This document shows, one piece after another, positions 1 to 12,810 of a DNA stretch of 64,000 nt (the first letter of the stretch is position 1; each line of letters starts with the position of its first letter). Location: contig CM067349.1 in assembly GCA_034190875.2 (NCBI GenBank), positions 13,799,673 to 13,863,672 of the forward strand, in the 5' to 3' direction. The notes beneath the pieces were generated by a model. That model saw only the letters and a program-made list of their open reading frames with translations. It had not been told where the DNA came from and made no database searches. Both the position numbers and the translations under genes were made by a program. This stretch comes from Urechis unicinctus. Its lineage: Eukaryota > Annelida > Polychaeta > Xenopneusta > Urechidae.

Positions 1-444
1 TGTTACTAAACATCCAATGCAGGATATCGTTCCGCACGTCATTGCGTAATGCTGTAGTAAGTGTATTATCAGTTCAAATGGTTGTTAGCTGCCCTATCTG
101 ATTGATTCATTTTCAATTGTTCATTTAGCAATAATAATGCAGACTTACACGACAGGCGAGATATTTAGATACAACTATCCAAATTTGCATTAACTGGGGG
201 GAAAAAAACAATTTGGTCAGCCACTATTGCTACTTCAATCGTTCTTAAGTTGATGTCAATTAATATACCACTCATGTTTGATAAATTGCGATTCAATTAA
301 TTGTTAATTGGCCTTACATATATCCCCGGAAGATACCACAAAACGTACTCGCCAGCAATTCTGCAATGGAGAATCGTTGTAGTATTCATATGATTTATAA
401 ATATGTCGCACATTTTGTAAATTAGTGCCTCATTTCAATGCTAT
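1..444. other. AT-rich stretch, no gene seen
   Basis: No protein-like reading frame, RNA gene or repeat array is visible. The stretch ends at a TTCAGGCGTT word (445-454) that recurs immediately after element 1. Confidence 0.6.
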
Positions 445-577
445 TTCAGGCGTTATGTTTTCATAATTACTTGGCCATTTCTGGGTTTTGTCCAGTGTGC
501 ACAAGGATATTTTCGAGATTGATATATATTGGAGACAAAACACAGGCACCCAGTGTGAGGAGTATCCATGCTGTAGC

Positions 578-679
578 CATATTACAATACGTGCAGACAA
601 GGGAAGAATCTCCTTTGATGCCGCGAAAAAGAAGTATGGTATCGGGTCTACTAGGCGGGACCCTTTCTACATGGAATAG
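578..679 (+). pseudogene. Psq-like helix-turn-helix fragment
   Basis: The frame reads ADKGRISFDAAKKKYGIGST followed shortly by a stop at 677-679. The pattern G-x-I-S-x-x-x-A-A-K-K-Y-G-I-x-x-S/T-x-R/L is the signature of the Psq (pipsqueak) type helix-turn-helix, a DNA-binding fold common in pogo-like transposases and other mobile-element proteins. The same stretch with the same KKKYGIGSTR core occurs on the minus strand in element 2 near 46250-46330. After the helix-turn-helix the reading jumps directly to a segment that in element 2 lies about 470 bp further on, so this copy looks internally deleted. It is too short to act as a protein alone. Confidence 0.5.
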
Positions 680-790
680 GAGCCAGGGCAGGCAAATAGA
701 TCGCTTGGGGCATACCACCATTGGGAGAGGCTTAGTAGGCTATAGGGCATACCAGGTGTTCTGGGGCAGACCAATGTATCGCTTGCTTCC
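658..790 (+). repeat. Segment shared with element 2 (inverted)
   Basis: About 130 bp from GGGACCCTTTCTACATG through GATCGCTTGGGGCA to TAGGCTATAGGG matches the reverse complement of 45660-45785. In element 2 the unit beginning CAAAT-GATCGCTTGGG is itself present twice in tandem (about 45600-45770), so this is part of a short noncoding repeat module of the family. Confidence 0.7.
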
Positions 791-1245
791 TGGTTGGCTG
801 GCGGTTGGTTGGCGGGTTATCTGACGGTTTGGCTGGTGGGTGGTTTGGAGGAGGCTGGCCTGGGCTGGAGGGCGAGGTTGGCTGGCAGGGGGTTTGAGGT
901 GGCCGAAAAAAGGGTTGCAGAAATTTGCGCCCTTGTATATGGAGTAGGCTCCAGCCTTGCTTTTGCCTGGCTGTCCTGGTGGTGGTGTAGCTGGCCTGTA
1001 GGCTGGAAGAGGCTGGCCTGTAGGCTGGAGGAGGCTGGCCTGGTGGTGGAGCACGTTCGCCGCCTGCGAACCAGGTGGGCTGGAGGAGACACGTTCGCCG
1101 CCTGCGATCGGGGGTGGTTTGCCTTTGGAGTTCGCTACCTGCTACTGGGGTTGGCTGGCACTTGGGCTGGCTGGTGGGTTGGAGGAGGCTAGCCTGTGGG
1201 CTGGAGGAGGCTGGCCTGGGCGGGGCATGTGTGGCTGGTGGAGTT
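785..1245. repeat. GGCTGG-rich degenerate minisatellite
   Basis: The stretch is dominated by variants of GGAGGAGGCTGGCCTG and TTGGCTGGC, for example near 846, 1007, 1025, 1187 and 1205. A longer direct repeat, ACGTTCGCCGCCTGCGA, occurs at about 1053 and 1091. Long open frames on both strands here (rich in Pro, Gln and Ser on minus, Gly and Trp on plus) follow from the repeat and are not supported as genes. Confidence 0.7.
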
Positions 1246-1277
1246 GTGGCTTTCGTTACATGTCCAGTTCTGTCTTT

Positions 1278-2412
1278 CTATTGTCTTTCCTGTATATGGC
1301 CGGCGAGAAGCAAAGGTTGCCTAGCATGTAGGAGAATGGGGTTTTGGCTATTCGGAGGGCTTCTTTTCCACCATGTGCTCGAAGGAGTTCTTGTATCCTG
1401 TGTCCATGGACCGGGACTGCAGTTGGGCTTTCCGAGGTTCCAAGAACAACAGTACTCTGTTTTGATTTTTGGCGACCCCAAAGTTTCTACAAAGATACTT
1501 TCCGGCTGGCAACGCCGATGGTTTTCGCTGCTCCTCCTTTCGAGGTGGTGGCAGTTCCAGTTCTGTAGGACCTCCATAGTTTGGCAATGGTTCTTCCCGG
1601 GGGCGATGGGCCTGGTGGCAAATTTGGAAGATCTGGATATTTGTTCTTTCCTGCGAGACATCTCCAGTGGCAGTCTTTTTGTTGGCATACACAGTTCTCT
1701 GCCAGACTCCCAACGAGCTGTGTGTATCGTAGGCACCACACAAGAGCATTCGTCGTCGTAGAGATTCTGGATGTTTTGGATGCAAGACGGGATTTCTGTT
1801 GTCTCTGGGACTACAAGCGGCAATGGGACCGGTCTGGGTTCGTAGGCAATGTTGTGGTGGCTCCACAGCGGGCATTTCTTGCTATCGACGCAGTGGTCTG
1901 TTGCCCCACATTTGCAAGTACTATCTGGATCCTCGAAGATCTTTGGAGGTGGGCCATCACATTTGCTGAGTGGTATGTCTGCTTTTCGGGGCCTCGAAGA
2001 AACAATACGAAGCTTGTACAGGTAGACAAAGTCGAGAATATGGCCTGCCTGGACTGGTTCTTGGAAGCTTGCAAGATATATTTCTAGAAAATCTTTTTGG
2101 TATCTGGTATCGTTCGAAGATGCCAAACCCAAGGAAATCTAGAATCTCTAGCTCTCTTTTGGATAGAAACAAGTAGGGAAACCTCTTTTCTAGAAGATCC
2201 CAGTTCTCCGCTCGTTGTCCGAAAGATGGCAGTGCTGGGCGGCTTTTGGAGTCTAGGATAGTATTTGGAGGTGGAGCATTTTCTGGGGCTATTCCACGGA
2301 TTTTTGCGTACCTTGCTTGCGAAATATGGTATTTCTCCTTTGCTGCACAAACAGACAAGGCTCCAGATCGTATCTCGGTATAGGCTTCTCGTGGTAGGGT
2401 TGTTCTTGGCAT
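1278..2412 (-). pseudogene. Element 1 gene: helix-turn-helix plus zinc-knuckle-like protein, frameshifted
   Basis: The start is taken as the ATG at 2412, where the protein opens MPRTTLPREAYTEIRSGALS and continues with a Psq-like helix-turn-helix (AAKEKYHISQARYAKI, residues about 23-38). Similar protein continues in another frame from about 2132, so there is a frameshift near 2100-2132. That second frame carries CKCGATDHCVDSKKCP (about 1870-1916), a compact Cys/His cluster like the zinc knuckles of mobile-element nucleic-acid-binding proteins, although the spacing is not a textbook CCHC. Beyond about 1850 the frames become unclear, with Pro- and Lys-rich fragments in all three, suggesting further indels. 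The product was probably a nucleic-acid-binding protein of the element. No transposase catalytic motif was recognised. A long plus-strand frame at 1581-2087 is its antisense shadow. Confidence 0.5.
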
Positions 2413-2646
2413 GGTATATACCTATGTAGGGTGTTTGGCTCGTTGGTTGTCGAAGGCTGTTGTTTTTTGCATGTTTGGCCCCTGGGCTGGCGCGGTGGAG
2501 GATGTTGGTTTGCGCTGGGTTGTTTGCATTGGTTTGGAGGAGGAGGTGACCTATCTGTGAACCCCCATTGTCATTGTCCTGTATATGTGTGGTTGCTGGT
2601 TTTCTGTACTAGATGTGTACCCATAAAATTTTGACTGGTTGGACAA

Positions 2647-2726
2647 AAACATCACTCCAAATAGAGAAACATCACTCCAAGTAGAGAAACATCACTCCAA
2701 GTAGAGAAACATCACTCCTAATAGAT
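2647..2726. repeat. 20-bp tandem repeat, 4 copies
   Basis: Four consecutive 20-bp units of the form AAACATCACTCCAAGTAGAG occupy 2647-2666, 2667-2686, 2687-2706 and 2707-2726. Units 2 and 3 are identical and units 1 and 4 differ by one and four bases. The array lies just inside the terminal repeat of element 1, where subterminal repeats often serve as transposase-binding sites. That role is inference. Confidence 0.9.
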
Positions 2727-2777
2727 AAATATGTGTGTCCATTTTGAAAAGTGCGCTCGTACCCCTAGTCTCTATAC
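2727..2777 (-). repeat. Right terminal repeat of element 1
   Basis: Read from the outside inward (minus strand) it starts GTATAGAGACTAGGGGTACG, then AGCGCAC, then a segment like AAATGGACACACATA. It differs at only a few positions from the outer 50 bp of the 93-bp terminal repeat of element 2. It is not followed by TA, unlike element 2. Confidence 0.75.
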
Positions 2778-2790
2778 TTCTTCAGGCGTT

Positions 2791-3921
2791 GAGAGCAAAT
2801 GCGCAGCAACCATCCATACTATGAACAGTTACGTACCAGGACCTATCATCAATACGTGATCCAGACAGCTGATCAATACTTACATATATAGGTGACATTT
2901 TCGCTGTATCTTGTGATTGCCTTTCATTTGAAAGCAGTGCGGGCACCCCTATCCTATGTGTTGATGCGTTTTAGATTCAATAGGTGATTGTAAATGTACA
3001 AATACCCTTGAAATACCTTACATCCTTAGCAACCATGCCTTAAGCTCAATGCATCCAATGGTCGCTAATTCTTGTTCGGACACTATGAAGGCTCAGTAGA
3101 CTATACCTTTAACGTCATGCCGTAATGCATACCGAGAATCTTCAACAGTATGTTAAATGTGTGGTCAGGCCTGTAAATAACAAATGATAGTAATGGCAAT
3201 TGGTTGTAAATTGCTAACAGGGAGTTAATTGGGGTTGGTTGTCATACACGTAGTTTCCTGTCCATTGGTACCAACCAGTGATGGCTGGTCAGTATAATAT
3301 AATTCCAGTTAATACTGCATGATAATCAGCAGTCTCTAACCAGCAAACCGGCTCTCCTCAAAATCCCAACCCCGGATCTTTACGCGGATTTGTAAAGGAT
3401 ATTTTAATGTCAGGAGCATTATTCATTTTCTGTGATTCTAGGAATGCCCAACTGAATGGATGAATCGGGTCTCTGAATCAAACGAACGAGGTTCCTTCAG
3501 TTAGATACATGATTGCATACCCGTCTTCTGTGCTTGGATCTGTCCGTCCCAATGTATAATTTCCTCTCAGACATCATATAAAAGTCATATTTGATCAAAT
3601 ACACCATTACAATATTAGGCTACTGAAAATCAGTAATTGCTACTGACCAAGAGACACCAATTCAGTATCTCATGGAAGAGGCGTAGCATAGCCTAAATCA
3701 ATAATGTTAACAAAGGAGAGCACTTCATTAATCCGGGATGGAATATCACCAGTCTGACTTGAAACAAATATAACCCTTATGCAAACTGTAATCTGTTTGT
3801 TTAATTTGGCACAAGAAATTCAATCCCATATTGTATGTGTTCATGATATGATATGCAGATATACAATGTTTCTACGATAACAGAAGGTAGATGACATCGT
3901 AAAATCAAAGATATTAATATC
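2791..3921. other. AT-rich stretch, no gene seen
   Basis: No coding frame, RNA gene or clear repeat was recognised between element 1 and the assembly gap. Confidence 0.55.
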
Positions 3922-4021
3922 NNNNNNNNNNNNNNNNNNNNNNNNNNNNNNNNNNNNNNNNNNNNNNNNNNNNNNNNNNNNNNNNNNNNNNNNNNNNNNN
4001 NNNNNNNNNNNNNNNNNNNNN
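3922..4021. other. Assembly gap, 100 N
   Basis: Exactly 100 unknown bases, the usual scaffold-join convention. The true distance and continuity are unknown. A short ATT microsatellite follows at about 4057-4074. Confidence 0.99.
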
Positions 4022-5793
4022 ATTTGTGGTACTTTTTTTATTATAATTAGTATCAATATTATTATTATTATTATATGTACCATCTTCGTCGTCAACATTT
4101 ATCAATACTTGCATTACAATTATCATTCCTGTGTGATGTGTTTCACGACTTTATAGTTAATAGATTGTGATGTGATGTAAAATATAACCGATGATAACAT
4201 TGTTAAGATATCTACAATTAGACCTGGCTGCATTGTTGCAGATTATAAACTGCTAAATTCAGTGACTGGGTCGTGAATGCTGACAAAAAGTTGTTGCAAA
4301 CAACAAACGTAGTGGGAAACGGTCAGCTTTTAAGTAGCAATATCAATCCCTTGTTTAATGTAAATGGTTTAGATAGGGTGCTCCAAGCTGAGAGAAAAGT
4401 CAAATCCATTTTGCTTCGGTCGGGTTATAAAGTGTGTTATACATTGATCGGCTAAGTTTCGATTTATCAATTATTATTGGTAAGTGGTACTTACATATAG
4501 ATGAATTGATATTTAGATGGGTAATAGACAACGAACCCTTATGGCGTCATTACCCGGTTTACATGCTTTCATGATTTATATGTTCGGCACTTTTTGATAA
4601 TATTATTGTGACACACATTCCAATCAAGCCAAAAATACTGATGGGATGTTCAATCTTCTATATTGATAAACATCCTGCAAAAATTTTGGTTCGTACAATT
4701 TCTTATTCTAGACAACTACGTAACGTATGAATTAGTTACTTAACGGAGCATGGCATCCGATTGCGAATCGGCTGTTTGTGGGCGCAAACATAATTGCATT
4801 AGGGCTTCATACGAGATATTCTTCGGTAGAAATAGGCCCGCGACTTCCGGTTCTTATGATTCATAACGGACACTTGAGCAAACCATTGACGCCTCCTTCA
4901 AGTAGATTAATAATTGGTTGGACATCAGAAACTGGGCGTCAGTGCTGCAAGGTTTGAAACGAAAGTATAATATCTTCCATAATAATTGTTACGACAGACA
5001 ATATTAACGACAAGCAGATAAGATAACTATATAAATAATTTTTCTAGAAAATTGTAGAACCCAATCGCTAACATTCTGCGTTTAATTTCTTAATAACGCA
5101 ATAGGCTGGTAAACTGTTTGAGCATGAGGTAATGCCGTAAACAATTATCATGATGCTTCAATTGGATTATTTTAACTGGTACCTGTCGTCTCTTAAAACA
5201 GACCCCTTCAAAGTAGTTATTGCATGCGCAGAACGCCAGACATTCTCAATACCAGAATGTTCAACCAGAGAATTTTTTGTTATGCACGGCACACCGCTCA
5301 TTATTTTCTGCTTGAATAAGCAAGAGTGATTATCCGTCGAAATTTCCATCGCTATTATTTTATTAACAATTCGACTTCCATCGGTAATTCGTTTTTTGTG
5401 CTTGCTGGGTGTGTGTTAAGGCATTAATTGACCTAACACGTTGATATCGGAACCATGCAGCAAATCTTGCGTTCTGCATATATGTTCATCGTTGATTTTT
5501 AACCCTCGCAGTATTCATATTATCAAGAACAACCTATTTGTACGCGAATACGATGTAACGAGAAAATAACCTAATAATTGTTGTTAGTATAAATATAAAC
5601 AATCATATAAACGCTTGAACTTAAAATATTCATTTGCTACCACTGTGATTAAGCGATGGTCAAATAGTATCATGGCAAATGTACGTATTGCGACCGTGTA
5701 AATTGAGTTACTGGCGGATACTTCCTTAGTAATATTTACGACTAAGATATAGAAAAGTTACTAGTTGTCAGGGGGATACATATATAGTCGCAC
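4022..5793. other. AT-rich stretch, no gene seen
   Basis: Only short chance frames are present (the longest about 60 codons), with no recognisable domain. Confidence 0.5.
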
Positions 5794-5806
5794 TTATATA
5801 TATATA

Positions 5807-5841
<35 letters not shown>

Positions 5842-5912
5842 CTATTATACTATATATATATATATATCTATATATATATATATATATATCTATATATATA
5901 TATATATATATT
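5794..5912. repeat. Interrupted (TA)n microsatellite
   Basis: Runs of TA are broken by CTTA, TTGCTATTATAC and two TATC interruptions. The interruptions suggest an older array than the pure ones at 8394 and 27636. Confidence 0.95.
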
Positions 5913-9118
<3,206 letters not shown>

Positions 9119-9331
9119 GCATATCAAATGTTTTATTCTACCTAACCGATGACACCCTCGTCATATGTGTTACTCTATTTAACCCAGGATACGCATATCG
9201 TATCTTTTACTCTAACTAACCGAAAACACGCTCATCATATATTTGATTCTATCAAACCGAGGACACGCACATCATATGTTTTACTTGATTTAACCGAAGA
9301 CACGCATATCGTATGCTTTATTCTATCGTAC
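9119..9331. repeat. 37-bp tandem repeat, 5 full copies plus a partial one
   Basis: Units start CGAAGACACGCATATCGTAT and end in TTTAAC. Full copies lie at 9147-9183, 9184-9220, 9221-9257, 9258-9294 and 9295-9331, and the 3' part of another unit precedes them at 9119-9146. Every full unit is 37 bp with only substitutions between copies. Because 37 is not a multiple of 3, the open frame through the array (9149-9379) is not a protein repeat and is rejected as a gene. Confidence 0.9.
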
Positions 9332-10879
9332 ACTCGTAGTGATATTAGAGTACAATATAAGTTGTTTTACAATGAGTAAAGTTGATTTAAGTTGTGTATT
9401 GTATACATCTTGCGCCGTTACTTCAGCCGCATGACTGTACTTACCCAACAACTGTCTCTTTTTCATATCTAAAAGGAAATGATAGCTTTAATCCATCTTT
9501 TAAATCTTTACATGGGATGACAGATGCGGTGGCATTGTGTTTAGTTAACCAATCTGCAGAAGTCACTGAGGCGGCATACTAACGCCATTAAAGAATCTGG
9601 GAGAGTAGTATCAAAACCTTCGGTATAACGTCATATTGTGACATATATGTGTGCATGCATTATAAACACGTAAGCCACATGCGTTTAGGTAAGTGATTAT
9701 GAAATAGCTCATATTGATAGTCACAACAAGGATAGCATTGTATTTACATGTTATTGTATCCACTGCAAATTCTCCAATATTGGATGTCGATGACATAAAT
9801 AATGCATATAATAAATGTATAACATATTTGACGGCCATCATGTGCTTGAATACATATAACACACCTAATTAGCACAAGAAACGACTAACCGCTCATGATT
9901 AAGTGTTTTAGCTGATTATTAGCTAATACAACAGGTACGCAGGAAATAGCAATTCTGAATAATGATCATGCTTGCCCAAGCTAGCGGTAAACAAAGGCCA
10001 CGAGTGGTTTATCATGCTTTTTAAAAGAACTTAGTTTGACTATTTGCGAATAAAAAAGGTGCGCTGGAAAAAAAATTGGGACCATGCTCATGCGCTTGGA
10101 AAACATTAACATCAGTCCACGCATTACAAAATAATAAAAAATGTCTCTAATATTGGTGATTTCTGCAACCATTCTCATCATGCAATCATCGCTTTGACAC
10201 GCTCAGCTTTACTATTCGTTGACAGGTGAATCATTAACCAAATATCTTATTATCAGGATTGAACATTGCTTACCATCAAATAAATCCCCGAAGGTCACCA
10301 GCTGCTATGAAGTATTTACGCAAGATGCACCAGTGATTTGTCGAACCAGCCACATGTTTCTCTATCTTGAATTAAGTTACTGGCACTAAAACCGCGGCCA
10401 TTGGGTAAGCGAGGGTTGGTTGCATGAACTGCCGCTGAATTGGTAAGAATCCCGTCAATGATCAGAATATGAAACAATGATATAGATGAGAAATTATCAC
10501 GTCCTTTGGTCATAATCATCGGTGGTAACATTAAAATGCTAACCTGGAGGCTGTATTAGCATACGCTCCGATTAACAACACACTTACTCCCATTTACGCC
10601 AGTAAAGGCTCACAAACGTTATTATGGCAATGATACTCTCTGAAGTTGTAAAGCGCCAGCGTTGTCCCGAAAATGAAATCCCAGAAATATCTTTTAGAGA
10701 GTTATTGCTTTAAGCAAGCTGGCATTTACGGTCAATTTGATTTCATATTAAGATTCCTTGACACTCATATGTGTTACATGATAAAATAACAAAAGAGTGC
10801 TTAGATTGTTTGTTGATGTTTTTGTAGAACGGAACAGCACACACTTTATCGGATATAATACTCATTGGGAATATAAAGC
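9332..10879. other. AT-rich stretch, no gene seen
   Basis: No supported feature. Frames reach at most about 83 codons and lack recognisable content. Confidence 0.5.
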
Positions 10880-11500
10880 CAAAATATAAGTAATTACTCG
10901 TGCCCATTTTGCATTCGTTCGCTCCTGTAATAAATAGCTATGTTTGCATATTTTGCTTGCGTCGATAATGTTTTGGTACACAAGAAGTAAATGCCTATCC
11001 CTTCACAGATACAATATGGTCACAATGCGGGACACAGAAAACAGTAAATGAGCCTATTTTGCAAACATTATGCTAAACGTGTTGTTAACGGGAACAAACA
11101 TCACTTCTTTACTGTGAGGAAGATTGTAGGGCCCCAGGTGCTATGCACATGACTGCTAATTTCCGTATTAAAATTCACATTGACAGGCCTATTAACATGC
11201 TGTGTCGCAGCAGTACAAAATACTCTCTGAGAGCATTTGTAACCCGATACATCAACTTGGTTCATTTTACGTAGCGAAAACATTACTTGTGCTTTTAATT
11301 GGTTGCCGTAAACGTGACTGCGAGGGAACCATATTGTATTATATTGGTTGCATATGTTTGAGAGAGTAAATCCCTACTTGCTCATTTTTCTGACACAAGT
11401 AGAACATAGCATCTAGCAATTGACCCATTTGATAAAGTAACCATTCTCATCGTACAACGACTGCGCTGTCAATGGGGGAGACTAATTAATTGTTGCTTTA
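10880..11500 (+). repeat. Diverged duplication, copy 1
   Basis: This stretch matches 12270-12810 in the same order and orientation. Anchors are GGTCACAATGCGGGACACA (about 11018) against GGTCACAATACGGGCCACA (about 12423), the following AATGAGC block, TGAGGAAG (about 11116 against 12518), and GAGACTAATTA (about 11478 against 12791). Divergence is high, so the duplication is old. Confidence 0.5.
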
Positions 11501-12269
11501 GAACCGTTACGACCCGACTAATCACATTGCATAGTAACACGACGCCACTTAGCGGATCTCTTAAACGGTGAATGAATGATAGTTGGTCAATTCAAGATTT
11601 AACACGTTCAACTGAATTGACAGTGTTAACTCATGCTCTCATCAGGTGAAACAAGGATGTTCAGTCAGTATAATGCGCAGTTGATGTCATAAACTTGACC
11701 AGTAGGTTATGAAATAAATAAAATTACAATAAGCACATTCTGCTACACGTAGCTGTGTTATGAGAAAGTGCAGATAATTTGAAACTTTGTGTAACGCTTG
11801 AACATTCCTGCTGATTTGCTGTAAAGTTATGCATAATAATAGTTAATGTCATCACATGAATGCATCCACTGGCATCTTTTATTAGATCAAAAGTAATCCA
11901 ACATTCATTATTACCTGAATATTATGACATGACACCAAACCACCGTTTGGCAATACTGAAAATGTGGATATGTATTGATGAGAATATTCATAACTATTAT
12001 AATTAACAAATAGTCTCTGACATAGCTAAGCTTGTTCATAGGTCGAAACCAATTTGTTGACAACTAAAGTCAATGTGACGATTGTTGGTTTGTTACTGTC
12101 CTTCCATTACCCGCGCGAATTCGGACGATTATTTTTCGGCTAATGGTCGTTAACGAGAGGAGTGCTGTATAGGCAAAATACTGTATATCAGTGTTGTTTT
12201 ACATATACGTCTATCAGCCATAATTACAATATCAATGATTAGCATGATCTATTACCATACCCAGATAGA
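11501..12269. other. AT-rich spacer between duplicated copies
   Basis: No coding frame or RNA gene was recognised. Confidence 0.45.
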
Positions 12270-12810
12270 AATTTTGCATCGATAGATTCGACGTGAAACC
12301 ATGCCTCAACCCAATATTCAAAGGTTTAATAAGAATTTGCATAGTTGATACGTTTTCGCTAATAATGTGATGATACATTCGAAGTAATGCTCACCCCTTC
12401 TACATTTGATGTAATGTTAGTTGGTCACAATACGGGCCACATAAACAATGAATGAGCGCTTTTGACAGCAGTAACGCCACACTTAGTGTTAAAAGAAAAT
12501 AATCATAACTCTATTTTGAGGAAGTTTTATTGCCCCCCTCCCCACTCCCGTGCTACGTACAAAAGATGTGGCTTTATTAGTGGCGGCTGTTGGTTAAACG
12601 TGACAAATACCTAACATCAAAGCCAGGGGACAATGCAAACATTGTTATATATTTACTGCATCCAACTGATACAGTTACTCTTCCTATCATTCTACACTAA
12701 CAGCTGCTGATTAATTGACCCTTTGAAAGCGTCATGACTAGACGACCTACGTTCATTTCAAAATGACTAGGTTGGTGAATTTCCAAAAATGCGAGACTAA
12801 TTACGTGCAT
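12270..12810 (+). repeat. Diverged duplication, copy 2
   Basis: Partner of 10880-11500, offset by about 1.3-1.4 kb in direct orientation. It contains a C-rich tract at about 12533-12550 (CCCCCCTCCCCACTCCC) where copy 1 has a shorter GGGCCCCAGG segment. Confidence 0.5.

Larger units (their letters stand above)
455..2780 (-). mobile_element. Element 1: GC-rich decayed DNA-transposon-like element
   Basis: This block is visibly richer in G and C than the AT-rich DNA around it. Its right end (2727-2777) reads inward as GTATAGAGACTAGGGGTACG and closely matches the terminal inverted repeat of element 2 at 45350 and 48496. Positions 575-790 also match inner parts of element 2 in the opposite orientation. 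No matching left terminal repeat was found, so the left part is truncated, rearranged or too diverged. The 10-bp word TTCAGGCGTT occurs at 445-454 and at 2781-2790, which would fit a target duplication and sets the boundaries used here. That is weak evidence, because the left edge carries no inverted repeat and the right word starts 3 bp beyond the GTATAG-type end. The main gene remnant runs on the minus strand from 2412 down to about 1278. The superfamily is not recognised. Confidence 0.6.

Noticed and set aside
740-1192. Long frames on both strands through the GGCTGG region
   Set aside because: They arise from the minisatellite sequence and have no domain content.
1581-2087. 168-codon plus-strand frame in element 1
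   Set aside because: It is antisense to the minus-strand zinc-knuckle protein, which has clear motifs.
3841-4126. Minus-strand frames across the first N gap
   Set aside because: They span unknown sequence and cannot be evaluated.
9149-9379. 76-codon frame through the 37-bp array
   Set aside because: The repeat length is not a multiple of three, so the frame is not maintained as a protein repeat.
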